NCBI GenBank assembly: GCA_030704615.1
Contig: CM060734.1
Location: forward strand, 62,140,042 to 62,204,041
Origin: Takakia lepidozioides
Taxonomy: Eukaryota > Streptophyta > Takakiopsida > Takakiales > Takakiaceae
Reading direction: 5' to 3'
DNA length: 64,000 nucleotides
Part shown: piece after piece, positions 32,400 to 43,914 of the stretch
Layout: every line of letters begins with the position of its first letter
How positions within the stretch are numbered: the stretch's first letter is position 1
The notes under the pieces: generated by a model
Seen by the model: only the letters and a program-made list of their open reading frames with translations
What the model was told of the DNA's origin: nothing
Databases searched by the model: none
Position numbers and translations under genes: made by a program

Positions 32400-34618
32400 T
32401 GCCGAAAATGGCTAAGTCCCAGATCTGACTAGGCCCGGAACTGGAAAAATGGCGCCGAATTTCCGATTTTGGTGCCAGTCAGATCTGGGACTTAGCCATT
32501 TTAGGCCCCGAACTAGAACAATGGCGTTTTTTTTTTTTTTTTTTTTTTTTTTTCGGTGCCATTTTACCAGTTCGGGGCCTAAAATGGCTAAGTCCCAGAT
32601 CTGACTGGGCCCGGAACTGGAAAAATGGCGCCGAATTTCCGATTTTGGTGCCAGCCACCCTAGGGACTTAGCCATTTTCGGCCCTGAAAGTACCCACTGG
32701 CTATGCCTCTGCTTTCAAAAAACATGTGGTCAAACAAAAGTTGAGCCAATTGAAGTCGCTCTAGTACTTGAGATGGAGAGTGGGTGAGGTCTGTATGGTG
32801 GAGTCTTTTAGCAAAGGTGCCATTGGCTTGACTTATATAACGGGGTAGAATGGTTTCTTCTCTTTTCACCATTTCCGTATCACTAGAAGAAGACCTGCTT
32901 ACATCTATAAGTGCAAGGTGTTAGCATAGTTAACACTTGTGTGTGGAAGAGAGCTTGATAGATAGCTCTTAAGTTACAAGCTGTTGCAGGGTTTGCAAGA
33001 AGAAAGTCTTGTGGTGTTTATGTACAAGAGGAGGTCTTCAAGAAGAGCATCATTGAAAGTTTGAGAGCTTGTGAAGAAGCTCTTGTTCTGCAAGTGTTGC
33101 AGGGTTTGAGGAGTTCAAGAAGAGCTCGGGTGTTAAGGAAGCAAGTGGTGCATGTGTGGAGTATGGTTTCAGCTTGTGGGAGTCTTCAACTTCCATTTTT
33201 CCTGTTCGGGGCCGAAAATGGCTAAGTCCCAGATCTGACTGGGCCCAGAACTGGAAAAATGGCGCCGAATTTCCGATTTTGGGTGCCAGTCAGATCTGGG
33301 ACTTAGCCGTTTTCGGCCCCGAACTAGAAAAATATCGTTTTTTTTTTTTTTTTTTCGGCGCGATTTATCCAGTTCGGGGCCGAAAATGGCTAAGTCCCAG
33401 ATCTGACTGGGCCCAGAAATGGAAAAATGGCGCCGAATTTCCGATTTTGGGTGCCAGTCAGATCTGGGACTTAGCCGTTTTCGGCCCCGAACTGGAAAAA
33501 TGGCGTTTTCTTTTTTCTTTTTTTCTTTTTTCCGGCGCCATTTTTCCATTTCGGGGCCGAAAATGGCTAAGTCCCAGATCTGACTGGCACCAAAATCGGA
33601 AATTCGGCGCCATTTTTCCAGTCATGCAGGTAATTCGAAGAGCGGATGGATGGAAATCCGGCGCCGGATTTCCATCCAACAGGTAAGTCGGCGCGCAAAA
33701 TTTCCGTCATGCAGGTAATTCGAAGAGCGGATGGATGAAAATCCGGCGCCGGATTTCCATCCATTCGCTCTTCGAATTACCTGCATGACTGGAAAAATGG
33801 CGCCGAATTTCCGATTTTGGGTGCCAGTCAGATCTGGGACTTAGCCGTTTTCGGCACCGAACTGGAAAAATGGCGTTTTTATTTTATTTTTTATTTTTAT
33901 TTTTTCGGCGACATTTTTCCATTTCGTTGCCGAAAATGGCTAAGTCCCAGATCTGACTGGCACCAAAATCGGAAATTCGGCGCCATTTTTCCAGTCATGC
34001 AGGTAATTCGAAGAGCGGATGGATGGAAATCCGGCGCCGGATTCTCATCCACCAGGTAAGTCGGCGCGCAAAATTTCAGTCATGCAGGTAATTCGAAGAG
34101 CGGATGGATGAAAATCCGGCGCCGGATTTCCATCCATCCGCTCTTCGAATTACCTGCATGACTGGAAAAATGGCGCCGAATTTCCGATTTTGGGTGCCAG
34201 TCAGATCTGGGACTTAGCCGTTTTCGGCCCCGAACAAGAAAAATGGCGTTTTTTTTTTTTTTTTTTTTTTTTTTTCGGCGACATTTTTCCATTTCGTTGC
34301 CGAAAATGGCTAAGTCCCAAATCTGACTGGCACGAAAATCGGAAATTCGGCGCCATTTTTCCAGTCATACAGGTAATTCGAAGAGCGGATGGATGGAAAT
34401 CCGGCGCCGGATTTCCATCCACCAGGTAAGTCGGCGCGCAAAATTTCAGTCATGCAGGTAATTCGAAGAGCGGATGGATGAAAATCCGGCGCCGGATTTC
34501 CATCCATCCGCTCTTCGAATTACCTGCATGACTGGAAAAAATGGCGCCGAATTTCCGATTTTGGGTGCTAGTCAGATCTGGGACTAAGCCGTTTTCGGCC
34601 CCGAACTGGAAAAATGGC

Positions 34619-34661
<43 letters not shown>

Positions 34662-34835
34662 TCGGCGACATTTTTCCATGTCGTTGCCGAAAATGGCTAA
34701 GTCCCAGATCTGACTGGCACCAAAATCGGAAATTCGGCGCCATTTTTCCAGTCATGCAGGTAATTCGAAGAGCGGATGGATGGAAATCCGGCGCCGGATT
34801 TCCATCCACCAGGTAAGTCGGCGCGCAAATTTCCG
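32400..34835. repeat. Array of T-tract hairpins
   Basis: Six T-rich tracts (32527-32553, 33338-33355, 33506-33531, 33876-33905, 34249-34275, 34619-34660) each sit at the centre of an inverted repeat of roughly 70-100 bp. The left arm ends GGGACTTAGCC-TTTTCGGCCCCGAACT-AATGGCG; the right arm is its reverse complement. Neighbouring units share AATGGCGCCGAATTTCCGA flanks. Arms stay complementary while their sequence drifts. From the second T-tract on, the units merge into the palindrome array. Confidence 0.8.
32690..33190 (+). repeat. LTR-like fragment related to 4345-4435
   Basis: 32763-32843 (GAGTGGGTGAGG ... TTAGCAAAGGTGCCATTGGC) resembles the stretch 4360-4435 of the PHD element LTR. It is followed by a TATATAACGGGG TATA-like word at 32835 and a stretch rich in direct words (AGAGCTTG, AAGAAGAG, GCAGGGTTTG). 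It sits between the first and second T-tract hairpins. A solo or truncated LTR is the likeliest reading. Confidence 0.4.
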
Positions 34836-36650
34836 TCATGCAGGTAATTCGAAGAGCGGATGGATGGAAATCCGGCGCCGGATTTCCATCCGCCAGCTAG
34901 GTCGGCACGCAAAATTTCCGTCATGCAGGTAATTCGAAGAGCGGATGGATGGAAATTCGGCACCGGATTTCCATCCGCAAGGTTGGTCGGAGAGCGGATG
35001 GATGGAGATCCGGCACCGGATTTCCATCCTGCAGGTAAGTGGAATCCCGGATGGATGGAAATCCGGCGCCGAATTTCCATCCTGCAGGTAATTCGAATCC
35101 CAGATGGATGGAAATTCGGCGCCGGATTTCCATCCAGCAGGTAAGTGGAATCCCGGATGGATGGAAATTCGGCGCCGAATTTCCATCCTGCAGATAATTC
35201 GAATCCCCGATGGATGGAAATTCGGCGCCGGATTTCCATCCAGCAGGTAAGTGGAATCCCGGATGATTGGAAATTCGGCGCCGAATTTCCGTCCAGCAGG
35301 TAATTCGAATCCCGGACGGATGGAAATTCGGCGCCGCATTTCCATCCAGCAGGTTACTGGAATCCCGGATGGATCGAAATCCGGCGCCGAATTTCCATCC
35401 TGCAGGTATTTCATCGCTGAGAATTACCTTCCTGCAGGTAATTCTGAGCGAGGAATCACCTTCCTACCTTCGTCGATAAGAATTACCTGCAGGAAGGTAA
35501 TTCTCAGCGATGAAATACCTGGCGAATGGAAATTCGGGGCCGAATATCCATACGCCAGCGATCCGACTTACCTGCTGGATGGAAATTCGGCGCCGAATTT
35601 CCATCCATCCGGGATTCGAATTACCTGCAGGATGGATATGCGGCTCCGGATTTCGATCGATCCGGGATTTCACTTACCTGCTGGATGGAAATTCGGCGCC
35701 GGATTTCCATCCATCCGGGATTCAACTTACCTGTTGGATGGAAATTCGGCGCCGAATTTCCATTCATCCGGGATTCGAATTACGTGCAGGATGGATATGC
35801 GGCGCCGGATTTCGATCGATCCGGGATTTCACTTACCTGCTGGATGGAAATTCGGCGCCGGATTTCCATCCATCCGGGATTGCACTTACCTGCTGGGTGG
35901 AAATTCGGCGCCGAATTTCCATCCGGGGGTTGGTCTCTGTCGGAGAGGTGCCGGCCTCTCCGCCGCTCTGTTGGATATTCGGTGCCGAATTTCCGTCCGG
36001 CGGTTGAAATATGACGGCCAGGTGCCGACCTCTCCCCCCTCCCCAACCGCATTGGAACGGCCCCGGATTGAAATTCGGCGTCGTTTTCCCATCTGGGGAG
36101 GTTTTTATGTCGGCCAGTTTTCAGTCTGACACCCCGACAAGACTTCCTTGGGGGGGCCCGGATGGAAATTCGGCGCCGAATCTCCATCCAAGGGATGCTC
36201 TCTGTCGAACACGTGCCGACCTCTACGCTCGAGGCGACTTCATCCGGGCGTCCCCTGTTCGATATTCGGTGCCGAATTTCCGTCCGGGGGTTGAAATGTG
36301 ACGGCCAAGTGCCGGCCTCTCCCCCTCCCCGACTGCATCCGAACCGCTCCGGATGGAAATTCGGCGCCGTTTTTCCATCTGGGGATGTTTTTATGCCGGC
36401 CAGTTTTCGGCCTGACCCCCCGACACGACTTCCTTTACCTGCTGGATAGAAATTCGGCGCCGAATCTCCATCCAGGGGATGTTCTTTGTCGCACACGCGC
36501 CGGCCTCTTCGCCCGAGGCGACTTCATTCGGGCTTCCCCTGTTGGATATTGGGTGCCGAATTTCCATTCGGGGGTAGTAATGTGACGGCACGGTGCCGGC
36601 TTCCCCTTCAGCCGTCATCATCCGGACGGCCCCCCACTTTCTGACTGCAT
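33600..36650. repeat. Hierarchical palindrome array (foldback-like), about 3 kb
   Basis: About 25-30 units of a roughly 30-bp palindrome, half-site GGATGGAAATTCGGC or GGATGGAAATCCGGC followed by its reverse complement. They are separated by short linkers built from GCAGGTAAGT or GCAGGTAATTCGA. Linkers point one way left of about 35462 and the other way to its right. The inner arms 35404-35445 and 35479-35520 are reverse complements around a 33-bp loop, so the array is itself a large inverted repeat. Right of 36000 the units alternate with CTGCGGTTG-like and GACGGCC linkers. No coding content; long open frames here are products of the repeat. Confidence 0.85.
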
Positions 36651-36859
36651 ACCGTTGGCAGTTATTGCGCAAAGACCAGGGGCCGCATTCCGGAGACAAG
36701 GTTCATTAACACTCTGACTGTGGATTTTTGAGATAGTTGGCTCCCTGGATTTGGATCAGGCTTCGTCGCTCGGACAAATCGGCATCGCATTCATTCCCAT
36801 CGCTGCATCCCCCTTCTACCAGGGAGCTTCCCCGCACTCCATCCTGGGAGTCTTGTGTG

Positions 36860-37391
36860 CACATCTCCCATGGCAGAAAACCCGAGCGCTACAGTGTACT
36901 GCCCTCCTCACGAGCATAGAGCTTCATTTCCGTGCAGAGGGGACACCTGCCGGGTGATGGAGAAATATCTGTGCGTTCGATACCACCTGAAACCGGGGTC
37001 GGTTTTTTTGGAGGAGGAAAGGAAGGACTCTAACGGCCTTGTTGTCGACAGTATTGTTGTGCTCCACGATGATTTCGGCGATGGCAGGGAATGGCGAGTT
37101 CCACCATTGGACAGCGTCATATACAGGGCTGTTGGGGACTTCATTTGCCCACCAAATGCACCTTCTATCCTGGCGCCTTCCACGAAACAATCCGCGAATC
37201 AGAGAGTGGCTACCTCAAAGAGAGAAGTCCGCAACGAAGTAAATCCAGAGCCGAACCCATCCATGAAGACGAGCCAGAACCGGGTTGTTCACAACCTGTC
37301 CGACTCAGACGAGGTCATGGAAGTTCCGAGGTCGTCCTGGAGATCAGGCAAGTCCTCAATGGATGTCAGTGGAGGAGGGTTCCGCACTTAG
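36860..37391 (+). pseudogene. N-terminal part of a transposase-like protein (subfamily 2)
   Basis: A 178-residue frame from 36855: VMEKYLCVRYHLKPGSVFLE, then DGREWRVPPLDSVIYRAVGD. It parallels the start of the protein encoded at 55622-54760 (VLEHVLATRFEFQNGSIFLE ... VSQWRVRPGRYRVLGE), so both are versions of one N-terminal domain. A Ser/Lys/Glu-rich linker follows (HNLSDSDEVMEVP). I do not recognise the domain. It lies just right of the palindrome array and just left of the shared leader at 37392. Confidence 0.45.
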
Positions 37392-37503
37392 AGGGAGAGA
37401 GGTAGTCAAGCTGGAGAGGGTTTCCTTCTACGATACAGAAGAAAAGGAAGTCACAGTATTTTACTTCCCTTAGGGAGAGACTCGGAGCAAAAGAGCAAAT
37501 GCA
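37380..37503 (+). repeat. Leader segment shared with the ParB/methyltransferase-like gene
   Basis: About 120 bp (TTCCGCACTTAGAGGGAGAG ... GGAGAGACTCGGAGCAAAAG) matches 56466-56585 closely. There the segment ends at the ATG of the ParB/methyltransferase-like gene. Here it is cut by CACTAGTACAAAAAACGGG at 37505. Whatever gene followed is gone. Confidence 0.75.
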
Positions 37504-37990
37504 CTAGTACAAAAAACGGGTTTCATGATACTTTTTTTGACTGTTTTCATGACTCTTTTGGTCATTTTGACTCTTTTTTTACTCTTTTGAAAAAATTCAT
37601 GCAGACCGTGTCGTTACGATGACTCTAATATCCGTGTCGTGAATATGACTTTGGGTGACATCCCCTAGTGAGTAAGATACATGACCCTGTTTTTCATCAC
37701 GTTCGTGACCGTTTCCTAACAACAGACGACTCTCCCTGGACTGCGATGTGTCAATTTCAGATGATGACAGGTGTAGGGACGACGTTATCTCGCACTCATG
37801 CCACAACGTACCACGTGTTGAAATCTAGCAACTTTTTCGAGAGTCATGGATGTGATTGTAGATGCATTCGTGCCCAGACACGTGGCGCGCTCTGTATGGT
37901 TTCTGGTAGGAATGGGGAAACTAACCTGGTCATGAGCATGACCAATTTGGTCATGAGAATGACCATTTGTTTAACTTTAGGTTCTTGGAG
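37504..37990. mobile_element. Small CACTA-like insertion
   Basis: Opens CACTAGTACAAAAAACGGG and is full of CATGACT/AGTCATG words like the subterminal parts of the two larger CACTA elements. It separates the shared leader from the transposase-like coding region that resumes at 37996. I could not find the inverted right end, so it may be truncated. Confidence 0.45.
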
Positions 37991-37995
37991 AGATA

Positions 37996-39490
37996 GGTTT
38001 ACGGTTTGGACGGGAAGTTGTTGAAGTACTCCTTCCAAAACCGTGATGAGATAGCTCTTGTCAGGCAGTGGAGAGTCCGGCCTCGGAGATACAGGGTCCT
38101 TGGGGAGCCTCGACGAAAGTCCCTTGGATCATATGTTACTCCAGGGACGGCTGCTTCTGTGGTTCAAGACAAAAGGGATGTTGTAGTGAAAAAAGAGGAA
38201 CCTCCACTCCCATAGTTGAGCTTTCGGATTTATCAGATGAAGACATAATTGAAATCACTACTGACGTGCATCCTCCTGTAGTTGTGCAAGACGATGTTCA
38301 GGAGGTCTCCAGTGTCATTCAAAACTACGGGCAATGGGGGGGATGCCCGGTTTCAAAAGTGAGTTGCGGGGAATTCGTTGGGACACTTTCAATATTGTGC
38401 TTGTGAAATATCTTCCAGAGACGTTTGATGGGGATATCCTTTTCGAGCTCCCTCCTCCTCATCATATTGGAGGTATTTCAAGCTTGATGCATGGTATGGA
38501 CAAGAGACACAATGGACACCCATGGTGTAGGACAAAAAGGTCGAATATTCAAAATCACGACAAACTCATCTTCAAGAGAACAGTTTGCAAAGGGCACCTC
38601 AGATGCGAAAATTTCAATTGCAGGCACTTTCTTCAATCGGGGGTTCACAACCAGAGCGAGTGGGAGGGTATCGCTGAAAATCCATTCAAGCCAGGGGCGG
38701 CTCCTTCACAGACGGACACTTTTGTTTGCAAAGTTTGCAAGCTTGTCCCATCATGCCTAGCGGTGTGTGGTGCAAGAATGTACTACATGGTGCACCGTTT
38801 GAAAACTATGACTCGAGCTTGTGTGCATTTTGGTTTTCATAACCATCACATTTATTCGTCTTATGGCCCGGAAAACCAACCCCATGTCCTTCTTCTTTAT
38901 GTCAAGCACGTAAGCCTTCACTCAAAGGGAGATTACAGGGAAAGTCTTGAGACAGTGTCGAGGATGATTAAACAGGAGTACAAGAGCAACCATCCGCCAC
39001 CACATCTGCAATTGCTCTTGCCGCAAGCAAGAGCTTCTTGGATAGCCATATTTTTTGTGCAGTGGATTCTGTGGGAAGTAAACTTGATGGACTAGCATTG
39101 GACATTCTCATGGATCATTTCTCCACATTGAGTTCACCCAACATTCGCCATCAGGTGAATGCATTGAGAATGCGCTATGGACATTGACAACATTCTTGAA
39201 TTGAAAGGAATGAGCAAGTACGACTACATTCAGGACAACGTGTTTCCAGACCAAGGAGTGACAAAAGTATATCTTTTCAAAATGTCTACAACTGAGGAGG
39301 GAAGCGGGGTGAGCCTCGTCAGGCGGATGCAGAAGAGTGGCGACCTAGAGAAATGTTTTCTTATGTTTGATCACGTCAAACGGGTGAAAGATTGGAAGAC
39401 TATGGCTTGTCATGTGTACAATCCTGTATACCAGCGAGTTATGACAATTGCACTTTGTGATATGCAATCGGAGGATTCTGAATCCCTGTG
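37996..39490 (+). pseudogene. Transposase-like protein, frameshifted copy 1
   Basis: Pieces in several frames: LDGKLLKYSFQNRDE and QWRVRPRRYRVLGEP (38000-38110), ELSDLSDEDIIEI, then 38334-39095 with a Cys/His cluster (HPWCRTKRSNIQ, TVCKGHLRCENFNCRHF, CKVCKLVPSCLAVCGARMYY) and TRACVHFGFHNHHI. Last comes 39177-39480 with LFKMSTTEEGSGVSLVRRMQ, CFLMFDHVKRVKDWKTMACH and MTIALCDMQSED. A zinc-binding N-terminus followed by an Asp-containing core of this kind resembles MULE-type transposase-like proteins. I place it there from memory with moderate trust. It ends abruptly where chromovirus gag begins on the other strand. Confidence 0.55.
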
Positions 39491-39774
39491 GAAATCCCTG
39501 ACCTCATCATGTCTTTCAACGTCCCGCCAAATTGCGCCAACAACCCTTCCCAAAAGCCTGCTAGCATGGGAGGCATTTGTTGGTCTGGCGGAGCCTCTGG
39601 GAAGTCCTCGGGCTCCGACTCCCCAAATTCCTCCTGTTCTTGAGTGGCCTTGCTTTCAGAAGCATAAATTGTCTCTTCCATTTGCCGCTTTGGTGACACG
39701 TCGCCCCCACCGGGCTCACCAGGATCACCATCTTTCGGGCCGTTCCGCTTTCGCTTTGTCTTGTCCGACCCCAT
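39490..39774 (-). pseudogene. Chromovirus gag N-terminus
   Basis: ATG at 39774: MGSDKTKRKRNGPKDGDPGE, an acidic stretch, then PMLAGFWEGLLAQFGGTLKD. It begins about 40 bases past a tRNA-iMet-type PBS and LTR end, which identifies it as gag although the capsid is missing. It is truncated near 39490 at a junction with the transposase-like sequence. Confidence 0.6.
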
Positions 39775-39815
39775 GATGAGGCCGATCTCAAGGATGATCA
39801 CGTACTGAACTCTAA

Positions 39816-39827
39816 GCTCTGATACCA
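39816..39827 (-). promoter_or_regulatory. Primer binding site, initiator tRNA-Met type
   Basis: TGGTATCAGAGC on the minus strand, two bases after the LTR end (ACA at 39830-39832). This is the standard initiator-Met PBS of many plant LTR elements. Confidence 0.9.
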
Positions 39828-39829
39828 AG

Positions 39830-40262
39830 TGTTGTGCACCTCACTTTGGTAAGCTCCGCTTCAAGCCATAGTTACTCGCTTTGATGCGCGCGCCTAACTC
39901 CCAAACTCGCCGGGCCAACTCGGAGCTTTGGCTGCTCACTGGGACATAACGGTCCCCCTTTGCTCCTCCACAAGACCCTCGCTCACTTTATGCCTAGTGG
40001 AAATTCCCTTTGGTTATTAGCAGTCCGGAACAGCTCCCCACACCTTGGTCGCTTTCCGGCTCGCACGCTTACTCACTAGTTTTTTTGTCACCAACGGGTT
40101 TGCACCGTTCTTGGGGTTACTACTCCCTATATATACTTCTGTGACTGTCTACGGGGGTTTCACAAACAACACCATCCTTTTATGGCAAACCACCACGAAG
40201 ACCCTTGACTCCCGGTGATGAGTCGCGGTGAATCTTGGCCTACCTACCACGGCACCACCACG
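39830..40262 (-). repeat. Chromovirus LTR, end part (5' LTR of the gag fragment)
   Basis: Matches 40761-41190 along its length (CCTCACTTNGGTNAGCTCC, CCAACTCGGAGC, ACCTTGGTCGCTTTCCGGC, TATATACTTCTGT). It ends at the PBS. The upstream remainder of the LTR is replaced by a PPR fragment. The junction is fuzzy because both sides carry ATCATGACTC-like words. Confidence 0.75.
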
Positions 40263-40770
40263 ATCATGACTCAAGGAGTCAAAGTAGCGTCTTCCTTCAT
40301 TCAGTAGGCCAGCGTGGCTGCATGCAGCTCGAGAACACATATAAAGGTGATATTGCTCGGCTTCAAGCCGTTCTTTTGCATTCCTTCAAATAGTTGCACG
40401 ACCTCCCTATGACAACCATGTTGTGCATATCTTGCGATCATCGCATTCCACGACACCATATCTCGTTCAACCATATTGTCAAACACTCCATTTGCATCCT
40501 CCATGCACCCACATTTGGCATACATGTCCACCATGGCAATGTTCAGGATCACATCTGGTACAATTCCAGCTCTGACGATGTTGCCATGCGCCTCTTCGCC
40601 CTTTCCAGGGCTGCCAGGCTTGCACGCGCACTGCAAACACACACAAACATGATGTGGTCGGGCTTCACCCCATCGCACATCAATTGCTCATAGGTCTCCA
40701 AAGACTCCATCCCATGTCCTTGTTGTGCATACCCTGCAAGCATCGCACTCCACGACACCATGTCGCGCAC
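40263..40770 (-). pseudogene. PPR protein fragment
   Basis: Two to three PPR-type repeats: DMVSWSAMLAGYAQQGHGME, GVKPDHIMFVCV, then after a frameshift near 40600 AHGNIVRAGIVPDVILNIAM, VDMYAKCGCMEDANGVFDNM, ERDMVSWNAMIARYAQHGCH, GLKPSNITFICVL and CSHAGLLNEGRRYFDSL. This is the P-L-S pattern of plant organellar RNA-editing PPR proteins. It has no start or C-terminal E/DYW domain and is hemmed in by LTR sequence on both sides. The chromovirus LTR at 40761 appears to have inserted in or next to it. Confidence 0.85.
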
Positions 40771-42318
40771 CTCACTTCGGTGAGCTCCTCTTCAAGTCAT
40801 AGTTACTCGCTTTCGATGCGTGCGCCTAACTCCCAAACTCGTCGCCGGACCAACTCGGAGCTTCGGCTGCTCACCAGGACATAACGGTCCCCCTTCACTC
40901 CTCCACGAGACCCTCTCTCAATTTGGGCCAAGTGAAAATTCCCTTTGGTCAATGGCAGTTTGGAACAGCTCCCCACACCTTGGTCGCTTTCCGGCTCGCA
41001 CGCTTACTCACTAGTTTTTGGTCACCAACGGGCTTGCACCGTTCTCGGGGTTACTACTCTCTATATATACTTCTGTTACTGTCCGCGGGGGTTTCACAAA
41101 CAACCATGCCATTTTATGGCGAACCACCACGAAAACCCTCGATTCCCGGTGATGAGTCGTGGTGAGTTTTGGCCCACCCACCACGGCCCAATTGGACCGT
41201 GATGAGTCCCAAGACTCCCTACGACTCCCACCACAAGGTCTCCGCCCCATGGTGAGTCCTATGCCACCCCCACTAAGACCCACTAAGCTACCAACACCCC
41301 TCGTGGAACCACCCCCACCGCAACCCGGTGTGCGGGGCTCCACCTAGTGAGCGCCTCCGCCTCCTTGAGTGCCTTGGGCACTCAAGGGTGCTTCAGCCCC
41401 CGCATCTATTGTTGCCACTGCCCCCACCACAGGGGCAGCCCCTCTTGTGTCCCGACCCCCTACCCTCAAGGCAAAGGGCCGTGAAATACACCCCTACCAA
41501 CAAGGAGTCGATGTCCTCATCGACTTGTCCATTTTGTAGAAACGAACATCCAAGTTGTGGCGTCCCACATCAAGGAGTTTGTTTCCGTATCATGGCGTCC
41601 CATGGCAAAGAACCAAACCCCCACTTGACTCTACTCTCTATTAGCTAGTTCGGCTGACTTCCTCCAAGTCCCGGCAAAGGGTGGAGCCTCTTAAGCTCCT
41701 CCCAGTGCACTCTTCTTGGCCTATTTCAAAGCCAAACCTTCCTCCCCAAGGATCAAATCGCCTTACTGCAACAACATTGCTTGCGACCGCTCATGATGCC
41801 GCTTTTGATATCACTTGAGCAAGGGTTCACCTTGAACCAACCGTGCGCCCCAATCACTACAATTGGGTCCACCTTGGAATGCTGGCCTGAGGTACGGGAA
41901 CACGCCGAAGCCGCACTACAATTTCGTCCCGAGGCTACAGGATTATAGTACATGAACGGAAACACATAGCTTCCGCGTTAGCCCGCACTACAAGACAACC
42001 CTCTCGGTAGCGCAGTTATAGTACGCACACGCTCTAGGTGCGCACTAGCATGTGAACTCCCAAGCGCAAGTTTCATTGCCCTTTGGATGGGAGTCACCCG
42101 ATTTCGGCACTACGCAAACACACGATTAATCCAATTTACCTCTCCCACTTTTGTAAGCTAGCATGCATTCTACACACTAGCCAATCATACCATGCATCAC
42201 CATTCCAAACAAAATATGATGCACAACATTTGGAAACCATTTCATTTATAACAAAATTTGTACGACACAAGTTTTTGCAATCGGATTCCTGAGCTAGCTA
42301 AGCTGGACAAAGCATGCA
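40761..42318 (-). repeat. Chromovirus LTR (3' LTR of the pol fragment)
   Basis: On the minus strand it opens TGCATGCTTTGTCC after a purine-rich AGGAAA-containing tract (42319-42331) and ends GCGCGACA at 40761, about 1.56 kb. Its end part matches the 39830-40262 copy. TATATATACTT near 41062 reads as a possible minus-strand TATA-like region. Frames found inside are not conserved. Confidence 0.65.
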
Positions 42319-42352
42319 TTTCCTCCCCCACGATCCAAGGTTGATGTCCCCA

Positions 42353-43914
42353 TCAACGTTTCTTCCGCTTTTGAGGTCGCCCTTCGAAAGCTGCAACTGC
42401 CTCGGATGCGTTTCCCATTTCTAAGACACGCACCCAAGATTCCTCCACATGATGATAGCCCTTCCATTTCACGAGATACTTTGTTTCTCGATTCTTGAAC
42501 CTCCTCGACTTAAGCACTGCCTCCACCTCGTATTCAGGTTCATTTTCATGATTCAACAACACAGGTGGCGGACGCAACACTTGATGCCGATTCGGACGCG
42601 CTTCATCTTTGAAGTAAGGCTTCAAAAGGGAGACGTGGAATACCGGATGCACCTTGCTGTTTCCCGGGAGCTCCAATTCATACACATCCTCATTCATAAC
42701 CTTCCGGATGCGAAAGGGCCCCGCATACGGAGGTACGAACTTTGGACTCACTTCCGGAGGTAGTCAAAAATTCTTGATGTTCAACCAGACCTCCGTGCCT
42801 GCCTGAAACTTAACTTCCCTCTACTTCCAATTTGCCTGCCGTTCATACCGTTTCCTAGCTTTGGCAATGTTGTACTTTGTGAGCTTCAACAAATGCTCGC
42901 GTTCTTCCAGCACCGCTGTTGCTGCCAGTTCCTCAACGTCTTGGGCGGCCCAACTTGTCGGCACCAGAGGTGCTTTTCCATAGACCAATACAAAAGGGGA
43001 AACTCCCGTTGCAGAGTGTTTTGTGTTATTATAACAGAACTCTGCCGCATCCAAATGCTCCACCCAGTCTGATTGGTCTGCCGACACATAATTCCGTAAG
43101 ATCTACTTCACCACAAAATTCACTCTTTCCGTTTGGCCATCCGTCGTAGGTCGGAAGGCGGTGCTCATCTTGAGCCTCGTCCCCATCTTCTTCCAAAGTG
43201 CCCTCCAAAATTTACTTGTAAACTTTGGATCACGGTCCGAGACAATATCCTTCGGGAGTCCATGATGCTTGAAGACGTGGGCAAAGTACAGTCGCCCCGT
43301 CTCCTGCGCCGTTGCCGTCTCCTTGGTGGGTTGAAATGGCCCATTTTATTGAACCTATCTACCACCACTATGATTGCATCGAATCCTTTTGACAGCGGCA
43401 TAACAGTCATGAAATCCATCGAAACACTTTCCCAAGACCCCTCTGGAATCGGCAAGGGTTGTAACAGCCCCGCTTGCTTTTTGTACTCGCTCCGGTTTTG
43501 TTGGCATGTGGTGCATGTCTTGACATACTCCTCGGCCTCCTCCCTCAGTTTGGGCCAGAAATACTATTTCTTCAATAGTGCCGCGGTGCGCTTGGCTCCG
43601 CCGTGGCTCGCAAGCGGGCCATCGTGGCATTCTCTCAGGAGACTATCTCTGATCCCTCCCTTCGGCACGTAGAGGTGCTTTTGCTTGTACCGGAGCAGTC
43701 CATTGTGCAAGTGGAACTGCGATTTAACCCCCATCCTCAAGTCCCGCATCACGGACTTTGCCATCTCATCCTTCCGGTAAGCCTTCCGGATCTTCCTTTC
43801 GAGCGCCATCTCGCCTTTGTACACCAACATGAGCTGCTGCTTTCTACTTAAGGCATCGGCCACCACATTGTCCCGTCCCGGTTTGTACTGGATATCCACG
43901 TCGAACCCTGCCAA
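42353..43914 (-). pseudogene. Chromovirus integrase with chromodomain
   Basis: From the N side: VDIQYKPGRDNVVADALSRK (RNase H/IN link), LRECHDGPLASHGGAKRTAA (HHCC), SWESVSMDFMTVMPLSKGFD (first Asp), SDWVEHLDAAEFCYNNTKHS, then the C-terminal FVPPYAGPFRIRKVMNEDVY and HPVFHVSLLKPYF. A chromodomain closes it: EYEVEAVLKSRRFKNRETKY followed by LVKWKGYHHVEESW (about 42540-42430). The chromodomain binds methylated histone tails and targets insertion. Frames change near 43560, 43355 and 43160, and stops occur, so it is dead. Confidence 0.88.

Noticed and set aside
32875-32900. CACTAGAAGAAGACC as another CACTA terminus
   Set aside because: No subterminal CATGACT repeats and no partner end nearby; likely chance within LTR-like sequence.
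33156-36129. Long open frames within the hairpin and palindrome arrays
   Set aside because: They follow the repeat unit, exist on both strands and all frames, and match no protein family.
33600-36650. CRISPR-like regular spacing of palindromic repeats
   Set aside because: Spacers are themselves repeated linkers, not unique; units are palindromes in a plant genome with an inverted second half; no cas genes.
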